Of a DNA stretch of 64,000 nt, positions 1 through 11,630 are shown piece after piece. A program made the position numbers and the translations under genes. Numbering within the stretch: the first letter of the stretch is position 1; the number at the start of each line of letters is the position of its first letter. The stretch spans positions 1,487,363 through 1,551,362 of the forward strand of contig OZ024792.1 in NCBI GenBank assembly GCA_964017065.1, given 5' to 3'. The stretch comes from Haliclona indistincta. Its lineage: Eukaryota > Porifera > Demospongiae > Haplosclerida > Chalinidae. The notes under the pieces are model-generated. The model ran no database searches. It saw only the letters and a list, made by a program, of their open reading frames with translations, and was not told the origin of the DNA.

Positions 1-3000
1 TTGGTGGAAGAGGTTTTGATGGAGCTGATAAGGGCAAGCTGGACAGCGCCGCTGGCGGCTTAGGTGGTGGTCGTGATGGAGACTTCACAGGTGACAATAC
101 TTGCCGTTCCTGTTGAGCGACTGGTGTCACCTCGTCAGAACTGAAGCTGTTCTCTATTTTACTGCTACCAGAGTCTACATATTCACTGCCTCCATTTTGT
201 TTGTAATATCCATTGTTCACTTCATTATGATCCTTCACCAGATTCATTGTCACAACAACACCATCTGTACAAAATGAAACAGCAACGAACAAATGAGCGA
301 GTGTGAACAGTCAACAAGAGGGCATGTTAGTTTAAAAAATGGACTCAATTTGTCCCGTTTACATATCCTGCCAAGACATCATTACAATGTTAGTAAACAA
401 TCTGTTAGAAGTATATCTAACAAGTGTAAAGGAGAGTGGGTGAGTGACATTGTGTTTGAGCTAAAGGTGTGTGTGTGGGCAGCTTACCGTCCACACTGCC
501 TTTTCTGTGTTTGATCTTGACTATCACGACCAGACAGACAATAGTTCCACACACCAACAAGACCAATATAGCTACGACAGCGGCTACACTGCCTGCGAAC
601 ACAACCACCGAGACACCAAGTATCTTGGATGCATCCGTTGTGCCGACAGGCCCAGTATTAGTGGCACCAGAAGGTGTAGTACTACTACCACTTCCTCCTC
701 CTCCTCCACCACCACCACCACCACCTCCACCATCTATGAGAGAGATAGAAATGACAATAAAATGTGGGATTGTAAATATTTTGTAGACCAAACGATTTCG
801 AAAAAATAATTTAACACTTTCGAGTTCTGCTACCAATTTGGTCTCTAACACACCATTGGGACCAACAAAATTGTCCATTATAGAGAGGGTGTCCTCTGGT
901 CAGGGGTTTATATTAAGTGGGTTATATTTGGGATTCAGTAAGTGTCCATTATAGAGGGATGAGGGTTGTCCTCTAAGACAGTTTCCACTGTGTGTGTGTG
1001 TGTATGTGTGTGTGCGTGTGTGTGTGTGTGATGGTGGGAACCGTACCGTTGGTAGAAGCAGTAGTAGCTGGAGGAGCAGTGGTAACAGGAAGCTTCCCCT
1101 CTGAGTAAGAACAATGGATGACGAGTGACCAGTATTGTACAGTAGCTATATTACCTTCAAACACACCAACTGGTAGTTTCAAACCACTATCGCACTCAGT
1201 TTCTACATTAGAGTAATACTCACAAGGCGCACTAACTAACATAATTCATCACTTACTATTGTTACTGATAAAATAGTATGTTTCATTGACAGGAAATGTT
1301 GTGAAAATAGGACTATTTGATAAAAGTGGAACAGAAACTTGACCATTAGTACTAAGACATGAATATGCTGCACCTGCACAAGAAAAATGTCGATTACAGC
1401 TCATGAATAGTAATGAGTAGCTATACCACTTTTAGCTAGACTAGTTGCTGCGGTGTTGCAAGCATTGAAATCAGTTTGTGTCACAAGTAAGATGCCACTC
1501 GATACATTAGGACAACAGAAGAACAGGTTATCACCGGACTCTGCATTTAACTGGTTTTGCAAACTGTGAGGAGAGAGATTGTGTCCAAACATGGAATAAT
1601 CAGCTATTATTATATTCACGAGGTAGGTCATGTGATCAATGAATAAATAATCAAGGTCTTAGCAGGAGGGACTGGCAGAGAATGACTAACAAATACAAGG
1701 AAGTCACAAGGAAGAATATCTGCCGCCGCAAGTTGCTATGAAGAAAGCTTAAAATTTAGATGCACCACTTTGGTTGATGATTTGCCCATTAGACAATAAA
1801 TCAGCCACCCAGGCATAATATAAATCAGTACCAAAAGCTTGAAACCAATGATAATTGTGTAATTCGAAAATTAGCAGCCTATGTTTCTATGTGTTTCTAT
1901 GTATTCTTGGCAGCAGTTCTGAGAGTGTGTTGTAAATCACCCACAGAGAGCAAGCCATAACAAACAAACATGACGATGGCGACTAAGTGACCTCTGCTGG
2001 ACCAGTTTCCTCCAAGGACTAATTCAGCATTTCCCTCAACATCAGTTTCAGTGAAGAAGATAGCTATATCTGGTATGTTGGTACAACAGCTAAACACATC
2101 CTTCACTTGTTCCAAACAGATAACTGTCGCCAAATGGCAACACCTGACGTAATGTGTGTGAATAGTTACCGACAGTTAAACACAGCTACAAGCTGTGATG
2201 AAACAATACGATGATTGGTGTACTCCAAGCTCATAGTTACATTTTGTTAACTTCTTGTAACAGGCTCACTCAAAGATTCCAGAAATAGTTTATACGTGAC
2301 TGTGTTTGGCGCTAAAATGTAAAATGTTCGGATTGAAGCGTATATCCGAAGCGTATATTTAAAAAATTCTTTATATTCCAGCTGAAACTTCACCAGCGGC
2401 ATTACACGGTTAGGGAAGCTGTGTTTAAAATAAACTTTCACTTTTGAACACCCGTCAACAGTGCGCTATGGAAGTACACTTGACTAGATCATCAAGTTGT
2501 GCATGTGTTGCTCTGCGGTGTGATAGTTGTCGTCAGTTGCCGTGTGTGTTTAGAATAACAGCCCTAGTGATTGCCTGGTAATGACAGATCTTCATAAACT
2601 GTGTCACTGACGAGCTGCTCTGTTTACCGTAAACTAAGCTGTATATGGTCTGATACAGAATTAATATGAAACACCTCGATCTAAGTACATATGTGTAAAT
2701 GGACAGCCTGAATATGCACAGAGAAGAATACAAGGTGCTTTAATAATGCGTCCATCAATGTCGCGTCCCACTGAGGTGGGGCAATGTGCGCTTGTGGTTT
2801 TTACAATACCCCAGAGGTGGGGGCACGCAAATCCCCTACATATCTCCCTACTGGTGCACAGTCCAAGCAGAGAACACTATGCTACATGTCCACATACGTA
2901 TGTTTTACTGAAAAATCAGAACGTGTCTAATGCCCCACTCCTCAATCGGGCAGCAAACAGCTCGCAAATCCCCACGTAATCCCCACCCTACCCAGTGTTG

Positions 3001-3287
3001 GGGCCTGACAATGATAGGTGCATAAAGGGTCATTTCACTAAGGGGAGAATGACCCTTACACATTTTCACACCTTCACTCATACTACACCGTCGCACACAC
3101 ACACTCCCGCAGCTAACCTTCCGTCCTGTGCCCTGGCTAAGCTCCAGTCCACCTCCACCACAGTCTCAGCTCCACTAGGCGGCTCACATTGAGACTCGCA
3201 CCATTGTGTGAAGAGGCACACAGCTAATAGTAACTGCAGCAACCAGCCAGCTCGGCCGCTGACCTGCACGGCAGTAGCACACACCAT
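1..3287 (-). CDS. Ephrin-like membrane protein A, transmembrane form (partial at left edge)
   Basis: Spliced exons (minus): 3118-3287, 1427-1563, 1257-1373, 1047-1202, 488-733 and 1-264, which runs off the window; all phases agree. Exon 1 encodes a hydrophobic signal peptide. The ectodomain has the ephrin/cupredoxin pattern with four cysteines: in CCPN, in DFNAC before NTA, in AAYSC, and in TEC before DSGLKLPV. The stretch FPVNETYYFIS resembles the ephrin YYYIS strand. Plant phytocyanins share this fold, but the Cu-ligand Cys/His/Met positions are not kept here. A short Thr-rich stalk, a Gly run, one transmembrane helix (ILGVSVVVFAGSV...) and a cytoplasmic tail follow. The tail holds tyrosines (NNGYYK, SEYVDS) and an SH3-type PSRPPPKPP. 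By known family biology it would be an Eph-type or other contact ligand; that role is inferred. It lies head-to-head with ANTXR copy 1. The first intron is about 1.55 kb; the 1258-1201 intron is tiny. Confidence 0.62.
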
Positions 3288-3520
3288 AGACTGAGGGAAG
3301 GTAACTCCAACTCAACGAAAATCTCTTCCCTATTCTCTCAGTAGCTGTTCGACTGACGACTAGATCTAGACTGTAGAAGAATTTAATGACAGAATAGCCG
3401 CGCGCAATGCATGCATGCCTATTAAAACAGCCACGCCTAGCTTTCAGTAATACGGTACGCCCACACTTTCAAGCGTGACGTCGGCCTATTATGGCAATAG
3501 TTAGCTGCCTAGCTGAGATG
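3288..3520. promoter_or_regulatory. Divergent promoter region between ephrin-like A and ANTXR copy 1
   Basis: About 230 bp separates the two start codons on opposite strands, so both 5' UTRs and core promoters must lie here or be shared. No clear TATA box was recognised. The assignment rests on gene geometry only. Confidence 0.45.
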
Positions 3521-6000
3521 ATGGGCGTTCGTAGACTTATTGTGACCTTCTTGGTGCTTCTCAGCTGCAGTTTGCATGCTCGTGCACAGATATCGAGCAG
3601 AGTTCCACAATGCAGGGGTGTCTTCGATTTTTATTTTGTGCTGGACACGTAAGCAGCTTACAAAATGCACTGATGTGATTCTGATCCACTGAATAATTGT
3701 ACAGGTCAGGCAGTGTGAGAAATAACTTTCAATCGGAGGTTGTTCCTTTTGTGAGAAATGTCTCCAACAACTTTATCAAGTATGTTTTGTCACTGCATGC
3801 CTGGCTCTAATGCTTTGCTGTTTTTATCTGCTGATGCAGTCCTGATTTTCGTCTGTCATTCGTAACATTTGCTTCTTCAGCAACTGTCTATCTGAACCTG
3901 ACTGCAAACAGGTGAGCTAGCTATCACTGCACATTTTGACGATCAAAGAGACTCTGAATTGAGGCCTGCACGCTACTGCCTACACTCCCACTGATTTGAA
4001 TATTTGCACACATGTTGTGTATATAGGACAGTGGTATCCATGCATGTTTAGGATATCTCTATAGTAGTGTCTGTCTTTAAGAAAATATACAGTTTATATA
4101 ATGATCATATCATATTATCAAATGTTTGTTTATGCTACATCCATGCCTAATTTTTCTTAAACGCAAATTGATTTCTCTTGTGAGTGTCACTTGCAAAACT
4201 GGTAATTTTTTTTACAGAAGAGAGATACTTCAATCAGTAGAGAATCTTGAAAGTATTAATCCATCGGGCGGTACTAATTTATCTCCTGGACTAGCGGAGG
4301 TCAGTATTTGAAAATAACACCTGTTACTATTGACGTCTATTGTACTACAGGTTAACATGCAGATTGATGATCTTGGAGGAGACACAGCCAGTGTGATACT
4401 GGTCCTCACTGATGGCTCTATACAAGATAGCAATGGAGCATATCAGCAGGTGAATCATCATAACTATTACCAAAGTACATATCTCAATACTGTGTGACAG
4501 GCTGATGCAGCCAGAGGGAGAGGAGCTACTATAATTGCTGTTGGAGTGGGTTCAGTTAATCCCACACAGGTCAGAATTACAGAATGATGCTAAAATTATT
4601 CATACTTTAGGTATAAAAATCTTTTATAGTTGAGTCGCATTGCTGGAGGAGTCAACACAAGTGTGTTTCGAATTGGACTGTTTTCAGATCTGCAGACAAT
4701 AGTTGATCAGGTATACAGCAACAATGATGAATGCTATCACTGACTTTGATGTCTATAGGTGATCAATGATACGTGTGTTGAGATACAAAGAGCTAATCCA
4801 CAGACAGTGTGTACAGGACAATCTGTAGCTACTGTTGAGTTGATAGGGCGGGGCTTCACCAATGCCCCTAGTAACAGAACCATTGCATGTCGCATTCTAG
4901 TCATTGGAACAAACCAATCATACAGTGAGTGCAGTACAGTCACATAGTATTGAGGTGTGTCTGTAGTTACTAGACCGACTGAGCCAGTCCAGTATGACAG
5001 GATCGTGTGTGAAGTACCACTATTGAATCAAACCAGGTCAGTACAGCAACCATAATGATAGTGAAGTATATTCTTTCTCAGTGAGTTGTTGCTGCAAGTG
5101 ACTCTCAATGGAATATCATACATTTCCAGCAATGTGACGTTGTTTGTTGACAGCTGTTCGGTAAGAATTTGGTATGATGATGCTTTTTAGCCTCATATGA
5201 TTATTTGTGTAGCAAGCTGTCATTGCTGGAGTTGCAGTGGGAGTAACTGCAGTTTCAATACTCTTCCTGCTAGCTCTGCTGTTAGTACTGCTCTGGTTCT
5301 TTTTTCCTTTAATTACTGGAGTCACCGTTCGTGTTGAGCGCAGCAAACCACAGGACCCAGAAACGGTGAAGGAACAGAAATCTTACATTAATACGTAGTA
5401 TAATATTATTGTCTATGGTCACACATACTGGTTGCATACCATTATACTCCATTTTACTATACATAGCCTGAAGCAGTGCCACCAAAGAAATGGGAGACAG
5501 TTGATGCATCGTACTATGGTGGAGGAGGAGCTGGTGGTATCAAACCAGTCACTGTATGCTGCTATATAGCTGCTGCATGTAATATAGTACTGTGTTGCAG
5601 GTACGTTGGGGTGATAAAGGAGCTACTGAAGAAGGCAACAAGCTGTCAAAGTCTAAGGTAGATGTATTATTGTGATACACGATGGAACTCAGGCTGTATG
5701 TGTTTACAGGATGCTAATGTAGTTGCTGTACATACGACAGCTGGATACAATCCTGGTTCTCATTCTACCAATGTTGGGTGCTGGTCAGCTTTCAAGGTAA
5801 AAAAATCTGATGTAACACTCAGTCATGTTCACCATTTCTCTTAGACCAAGGTTCTGTCTGGCTATACTATAGCAGCTTCTTGTCGTCCATTAAGAGGAGA
5901 GGGATCAGTGAGTGACTACAATAATGCAGCATCTTTTTATTACATTGTCTCTACATAGAAGACTGTAGAATGGCAGCCATTCAGGAGAGAGAAACAATGA
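3521..6000 (+). CDS. ANTXR: Anthrax-toxin-receptor-like vWA membrane protein, copy 1
   Basis: Sixteen exons: 3521-3648, 3705-3779, 3840-3911, 4218-4299, 4351-4449, 4501-4569, 4630-4710, 4759-4924, 4967-5036, 5082-5160, 5213-5365, 5467-5553, 5601-5657, 5710-5796, 5845-5907, 5959-6000. They give 469 aa. An in-frame ATG also exists at 3491; 3521 matches the start of copy 2. Order: signal peptide, vWA domain (MIDAS DTSGS, the GGTN threonine, VLTDG), Ig-like region, TM helix, cytosolic tail. The tail holds the ANTXR signature PPKKWETVDASYYGG followed by VRWGDKGATEEGNKL. Known family members bind collagens and other matrix proteins and couple to actin; the sponge role is inferred. The vWA metal-site residues are intact. 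The protein ends shortly after the penultimate exon, without the Pro-rich tail seen in copy 2. Confidence 0.9.
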
Positions 6001-6692
6001 AATAACCAAGCTCTTATTCCGACGTTATAATACATTTAATTTGTCATTTTTAGCTACCTTTAGCCGTGACTCTTTTTCAATCAAAGTAGCTGTTTGGAGA
6101 CATCTAGACTGAACTGTTGAACTTAAATGGTTTTTATTACATGCATTGTGCTGGTCACATGTTGTTTGTTGTTGTACTGTGTCTGAAAAGGTTTGTTTAT
6201 GACATAATAGCAGATGCCAGATAACAATGGAAAGCTCAATGTTTCTAACTACTAACAGACTGTTAATCTCTAACTAGCAATGCTTGCTACATAATAATAT
6301 TATTATGATAATATTATTAATTTTTTGCAATAGCAATTTAATGAAGTACTTTATGCTGTACGTATCATCTGAGCAGTTAAACATGTAGCCGGAACAGACC
6401 TATACACGGATGCCTGTCCAATTTGATTGCCAACCTGACTAAATTGCTAACAGGACGTGTCATTGAGTCCACTGTGGATCAAGGTGTAGCTGTCAGGAGA
6501 CTCTATATATTATGCAAATGTAACTGTTCCAAGGGTCTGTTCTTCTTAGTTAATCAATGATCAACTTCGATATCATGAAAGTTTGGTGCATTTATTCATT
6601 TCTGCTTCTTTTTGCTGTAATACACATTAACAAACTAACAACAAATGTAACTAGTTTATCATGAGTTAAACCACACAGAGAGAACCAATGAA
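6001..6692. other. 3' flank of ANTXR copy 1, intergenic
   Basis: No gene seen. The stretch holds the ANTXR 3' UTR and spacer shared with the duplicated block: 6020-6258 recurs at about 9565-9830, and 6478-6660 recurs at about 10262-10470. This marks the duplication boundary. Confidence 0.6.
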
Positions 6693-9453
6693 TCAACCTG
6701 CATACACTACTACCATAACTAAGATAACACAGACTGTCACAGTAAGGATACCACTAGTAGTGGTACCAACACCACCACTTCCTCCATCATCATCTCCTCC
6801 ACCTTATCAGAGAAAGAGAGGGAGGGAGGGAAGGAGGGAGGGAGGGAGCCAGGGAGAGAGGGAGTGAGAGAGAGAGAGCAAATGAATGCTCATTGTATTA
6901 TTGTGGACAATGACTTCACCAAAATAATAATTATGGACCAGTTGATATCATGTAAGAATTATAGCAACAATATTGAAGAGTCAATACCAACAAACTAGAA
7001 TTTTGATGAGCACATTCTGAACAAAAATGTAGCAAACGTGCTTGCCCAGACAATTGTGTGCTCTTTTGTGCTCATGTTGACCGTGGCAAGTTATCATAGT
7101 GCTCTTATCAATAGGGCAGATAATAGATAGGCATGGCTGACAATAGACTTTCACTTTTAGGCATCTTTCAAAGAACAAGACTAAGCATTTTTTCAAATGA
7201 TTGTTTCTGACAGCACTCGCACATACAACCAACCAACAGATGAACACAAACATTTAACCCTTGGATGCTCACATGTCCAGAATTACTATTATTTTGTGCA
7301 ATAATTTCGCAAAATATAGTGCAATTTTAAAGTATTTGCATGGCAGTATAACATTAAAATTTAAAATGTACTGTGCTGCACAAATGAGTTATGTGTTCAA
7401 TCTCACTTGTGTGTGTTGTGTGTGTGTGTGCGTGCGTGTGTGTGTGTGTATGTGTGTGTGTGTGTAGGTGTGTGTATGTATGTGATGATCACTACTAACC
7501 ATCAGTGATAGTGGGAGTGGGAGTAGTAGTGGTAGTGGGAGTAGTAGTAGTAGCAGGAAGAGCGGTAGTAGTAGCTGGAGGAGCAGTGGTAGCAGGAAGC
7601 TTCCCCTCTGAGTAAGAACAATGGATGGTGAGTGACCAGTATTGTACAGTAGCTATATTACCTTCAAACACACCAACAGGTAGTTTCAAACCACTATTGC
7701 ACTCAGTTTCTGTTATTAAAGACTCACAAGATTCAGCATACAATTCATCACTTACTATTGTTACTGATAAAATAGTATGTTTCATTGACAGGAAATGTTG
7801 TGAAAATAAGACTAGTTGATAAAAGTTGAATGGAAATTTGACCATTAGTACTAGCACATGAGTATGCTGCACCTGCACAAGAAAAATGTCGATTATAGCT
7901 CATGAATAATAATGAGTAACTATACCACTTTTAGCTAGACTAGTTGCTGTGGTATTGCAGGCGTTGAAATCAGCTTGTGTCACAAGTAAGATGCCACTCG
8001 ATAGAGTAGGACAACAGAAGAACAGGATATCACCGGACTCTGCATTTAACTGGTTTTGCAAACTGTGAGGAGAGAGATTGTGTCCAAACATGGAATAATC
8101 AGCTATTATTATATTCACGAGGTAGGTCATGTGATCAATGAATAAATAATCAAGGTCTTAGCAGGAGAGACTGGCAGAGAAATAACTAACAAACACAAAA
8201 AGTCACAAGGAAGTTTTCCCGCCGCAAGTTGCATTGAACAGAGCTCAAATTTAGATGCACCACTTTGGTTGATGATGTTGCCCATTAGAAAATGACAGCA
8301 CCAACGCGGTGCTGATACGGTGATACCTCAATGGAGTAGTACATGTACATACAAGTAGCTATATGTAGCTTAGTGCAGTTTAATTGACAACAGACACTAC
8401 AGTGAAGAAGCTGTACCTATACTTGTGTACTAGAATTTGTATCTGTGGATAGCAATGAAAACTAATCATGACTGCATGTCCTGAGTCCTGACCACAAATG
8501 TTGTGAAACCTTCAGTCCTATAGAGTTGCTGATAGCTAGCTGCTGCAAGAGTGCTGTACTCACCGTAGAATTTTGTAGTTGAGCATGACAGTGGAAACAT
8601 TAACATGATCAAAATGTTGTGATACCTTCTGCCCTAAAGTTGCTGATAATAACTAGACATGCTTAGTTTTGACAACACAAAATTGCTGCAGTTATATACT
8701 GATAACCACTGGTAACCAACGATAACCACTGGTAAGCGACAATAACCACTGGTAACCATCAATAACCATTGATAACCAATGATAACTACTGGTAACCAAG
8801 ACCATTGATCTCCATTGATTACAACCACTGATAACCTTAATCAAACTTTATAATAACAGACGATAACTGGCAATAGTAATCACTGATATTGAGATTCCAT
8901 GCTAATTGAGTGTGCTGTTGTACTTAGTGCTTAGAAAAAATTAATAATAATTATACAATAACAATAATAATCTGATAACCAAACCAACAGTGAAAACGGT
9001 CATTATCTTAGTTATTTAGCAGCTACTTGCCCCTTTTTGGGCTTGGTATATAAAACAATGTCAGCACGCGAGTGAGTAGCTTGCCACGTAGCCTGCTAGC
9101 TTCCTCGCGCATTTTCTCCGGACTTGCGCTGCTATACTGTAGTATATATCTAACCATAGATCTAACCTACAAGCCGGCTACTATAGGCAGTCAGCTGTGG
9201 GCAGTTTTGTCTTCAGAGAAGTCTAGATCGCAACATGTGTACAATTTAAAAGGTGTTTCGCGACACACACTCCCGCAGCTAACCTTCCGTCCTGTGCACT
9301 GGCTAAGCTCCAGTCCACCTCCACCACAGTCTCAGCTCCACTAGGCGGATTACATTGAGACTCGCACCATTGTGTGAGGAGGCACACAGCTATTAGTAAC
9401 TGCAGCAACCAGCCAGCTCGGCCGCTGAGCTGCACGGCAGTAGCACACACCAT
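6693..9453 (-). CDS. Ephrin-like protein B, GPI-anchor-type
   Basis: Five exons (minus): 9284-9453, 7926-8062, 7756-7872, 7500-7709, 6693-6802; total 744 nt, 247 aa, all phases consistent. Signal peptide MVCATAVQLSGRAGWLLQ..., then the same four-cysteine ephrin/cupredoxin domain as gene A, then a Thr/Ala/Pro stalk. The last exon encodes a Gly-rich spacer, GTTTSG and the hydrophobic end ILTVTVCVILVMVVVYAG before the stop. With no cytoplasmic residues after the hydrophobic stretch, this looks like a GPI-attachment signal, as in ephrin-A, whereas gene A has a tail, as in ephrin-B. The 46-bp intron 7710-7755 is supported because exon sequence is conserved between paralogues while the intron diverges. 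The longer open reading through it is not the coding frame. Confidence 0.62.
7399..7482. repeat. (GT)n tract in ephrin-like B intron 4
   Basis: gt repeats with gc and gta interruptions just beyond the exon 4 donor; equivalent tracts lie at 993-1030 and 11568-11660 in genes A and C. Confidence 0.9.
8695..8830. repeat. Minisatellite of GATAACCACTGGTAACC-type units
   Basis: About eight degenerate head-to-tail copies of a 14-17 bp motif (gataaccactggtaac and variants) lie in intron 1 of ephrin-like B. Confidence 0.7.
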
Positions 9454-9564
9454 AGACTGTGGGCAGGTAAATCCAACTCAACAAAATCTCGTGCGGCCTA
9501 TACCTCTGTCCGCCGGATTGCTCCGGACCGTAGGAAAATGACAGAATGAGCCAGGGCCCGGATG

Positions 9565-9835
9565 TTATAATACTTACAATAAATAAATTTTTATTTTTAG
9601 CTACCTTTAGCCGTGACTCTTTTTCAACCAAAGTAACTATAATTTTGGAGACATATAGAATGACTTAACTGGTTTTTATTACATGCATTGTGCTGGTCAC
9701 GTGTTGTTTGTTGTTGTACTGTGCCTAAGAATGATCGTTTATGGCTTAATAGCAGATGCCAGAAAACAATGGAAAAGGAATCTCTAAAGCACCAATGTTT
9801 CTAACTACTAACTACCAACAGACTGTTAACTTGAG
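9565..9835 (+). pseudogene. Relic of an ANTXR 3' end
   Basis: The block starting tgttataatac, with the phrase ctacctttagccgtgactct, closely matches the 3' UTR of ANTXR copy 1 (6020-6258). No ANTXR coding exons remain between here and the ephrin-like B start. The body of an ANTXR copy was therefore probably deleted, leaving only its 3' flank next to ephrin-like B. Confidence 0.65.
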
Positions 9836-10262
9836 GTGGCGGGTACCCTTTCGATATGAATATTAATGAGCCAAATTCTTTAACTTTTCACAGAGACGGC
9901 CATGTAACGCAAAACTTGCTGCGAAGCATGTTGACGTGCGTCCCTGCCTTGCTAGCGACTTTCAACGAAATCTATAAAGCGCGAAATGCACGCGATCCCC
10001 GAAAACGATGCAGCAATTTTTCGCACCAGATTTAGCAGTAGCAAGTTAATAAAAAAAACGAGAAGATTCAAGCCAAAGACGTTACCGAGGGCTGGATCGA
10101 GCGTTTTTTCGCTATTATCCTCGAGTCGTCACGTTGTATTATTGCGTTTCCAATCCCATCCACCCCTAATATCTAAGTACTGTGAGCCCCGCCCTCACAG
10201 CAGCTCATAATGATAATCACAATGCGTGGGCGAATGGGTACCGGCCATTTTAATCCCTATAA
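9836..10262. mobile_element. Insertion or replacement segment in the duplicated block
   Basis: This 427-bp segment has no counterpart in the first duplication unit, where 6258-6478 occupies the same place. It starts near ggcgggtaccc and ends near gggtaccggcc, a weak inverted match. No convincing coding capacity or target duplication was found. Confidence 0.35.
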
Positions 10263-10495
10263 CTAGCTGTCAGGAGACTCTATATATTATGCAAATGTAA
10301 CTGTTCCAAGGGTCTGTTCTTCTTAGTTAATCAACGATCAACTTCGATATCATGAAAGTTTGGTGCATTTATTCATTTCTGCTTCTTTTTGCTGTAATAC
10401 ACATTAACAAACTAACAACAAAGAATAAAAAACATGAGCTGCTTCATATGTAACAAGTTTACCATGAGTTAAACCACACAGAGAGAACCAATGAA

Positions 10496-11567
10496 TCAAC
10501 CTGCATACACTACTACCATAACTAAGATAACACAGACTGTCACAGTAAGGATACCACAAGTAGTGGTACCAACACCACCACTTCCTCCATCATCAGCTCC
10601 TCCACCTTATCAAAGAGAGAAAGAGAGAGAGAGAGAAAGAGCAAAATTATGCTCATGGTATTATTGTGGACATGAATTGACCAAAATAGGCCAAAAATGT
10701 AGCATTTAAGTGAACACCTTGTCCTGTCCAGACAATTATGTGCTCTTTTGTGCTCACGATGACCGTGGCAAGTTATCATCGCCATGGCTATACCATGCAC
10801 TTGACAATAGACTTTCACTTTTAGGCATCTTTCAAAGAACAAGAACTGCAAGACTAAGCATTTTTTCAAATGAGTGTTTCTGACAGCACTCGCACATACA
10901 ACCAACCAACAGATGAACACAAACATTTAACCCTTGGATGCTCACATGTCCAGAATTATTATTATTTTGTGTAATAATTTCGCAAAATAATTATAATACC
11001 GTATTTCTTCTAAAGATTCGGCACCACTTATTTTTCGGCACCTTGACGCTGAAATGCATACTAAACCTCTAAATTTCGGCAAGCACTTTGGTTCTTCATC
11101 ATAATAAGTCATCAGCCCAACGTGAAAGTCCTGTACTTCATGGAAAATAGCTGTAGACGCGTTCTCATTCAAAACACATGGTCGTCGCCACACCTCCAAT
11201 TATTCTGCGCTTCTGGAACTTATGCCACAATTACAGTTGTTTGCGAAGATCTTGCATAACGGAAGCGAAAGCGGAAGTATGACGTTGGCCAATCAAACAC
11301 ACGTAAGCGTGACTAACTGAAGCTGTACACGTGACGATAAGTGAATTTGATTGGCTAGCTTCACACTTCCGCTTTCGCTTCCGTTATGCAAGATCTTCAA
11401 ACAACTGTACCTCCAAATATTGGGCAAGCAAATCTGAAATTATTTATTTTGCGTCGAATTTTTAGAAGAGATACGGTAGCAAAGCAATTTTAAAGTGTTT
11501 GCTTGGCAGTAACATTAATATTTAAAATGTACTGTGCTGCACAAATGAGTTATGTGTTCAATCTCAC

Positions 11568-11630
<63 letters not shown>

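Noticed and set aside
1897..2133. 78-aa minus-strand frame in ephrin-like A intron 1
   Set aside because: No counterpart in genes B or C and no compatible splice signals; treated as intronic.
1..3287. Plant-type blue-copper phytocyanin
   Set aside because: The fold motifs fit, but the copper-ligand Cys/His/Met are missing and all four ephrin-type cysteines are present, so ephrin-like is preferred; the shared fold keeps this alternative partly open.
7495..7878. Long minus-strand frame starting MQVQHTHV through exons 3-4 of ephrin-like B
   Set aside because: Paralogue comparison shows a short intron inside it and a different coding frame for exon 3.
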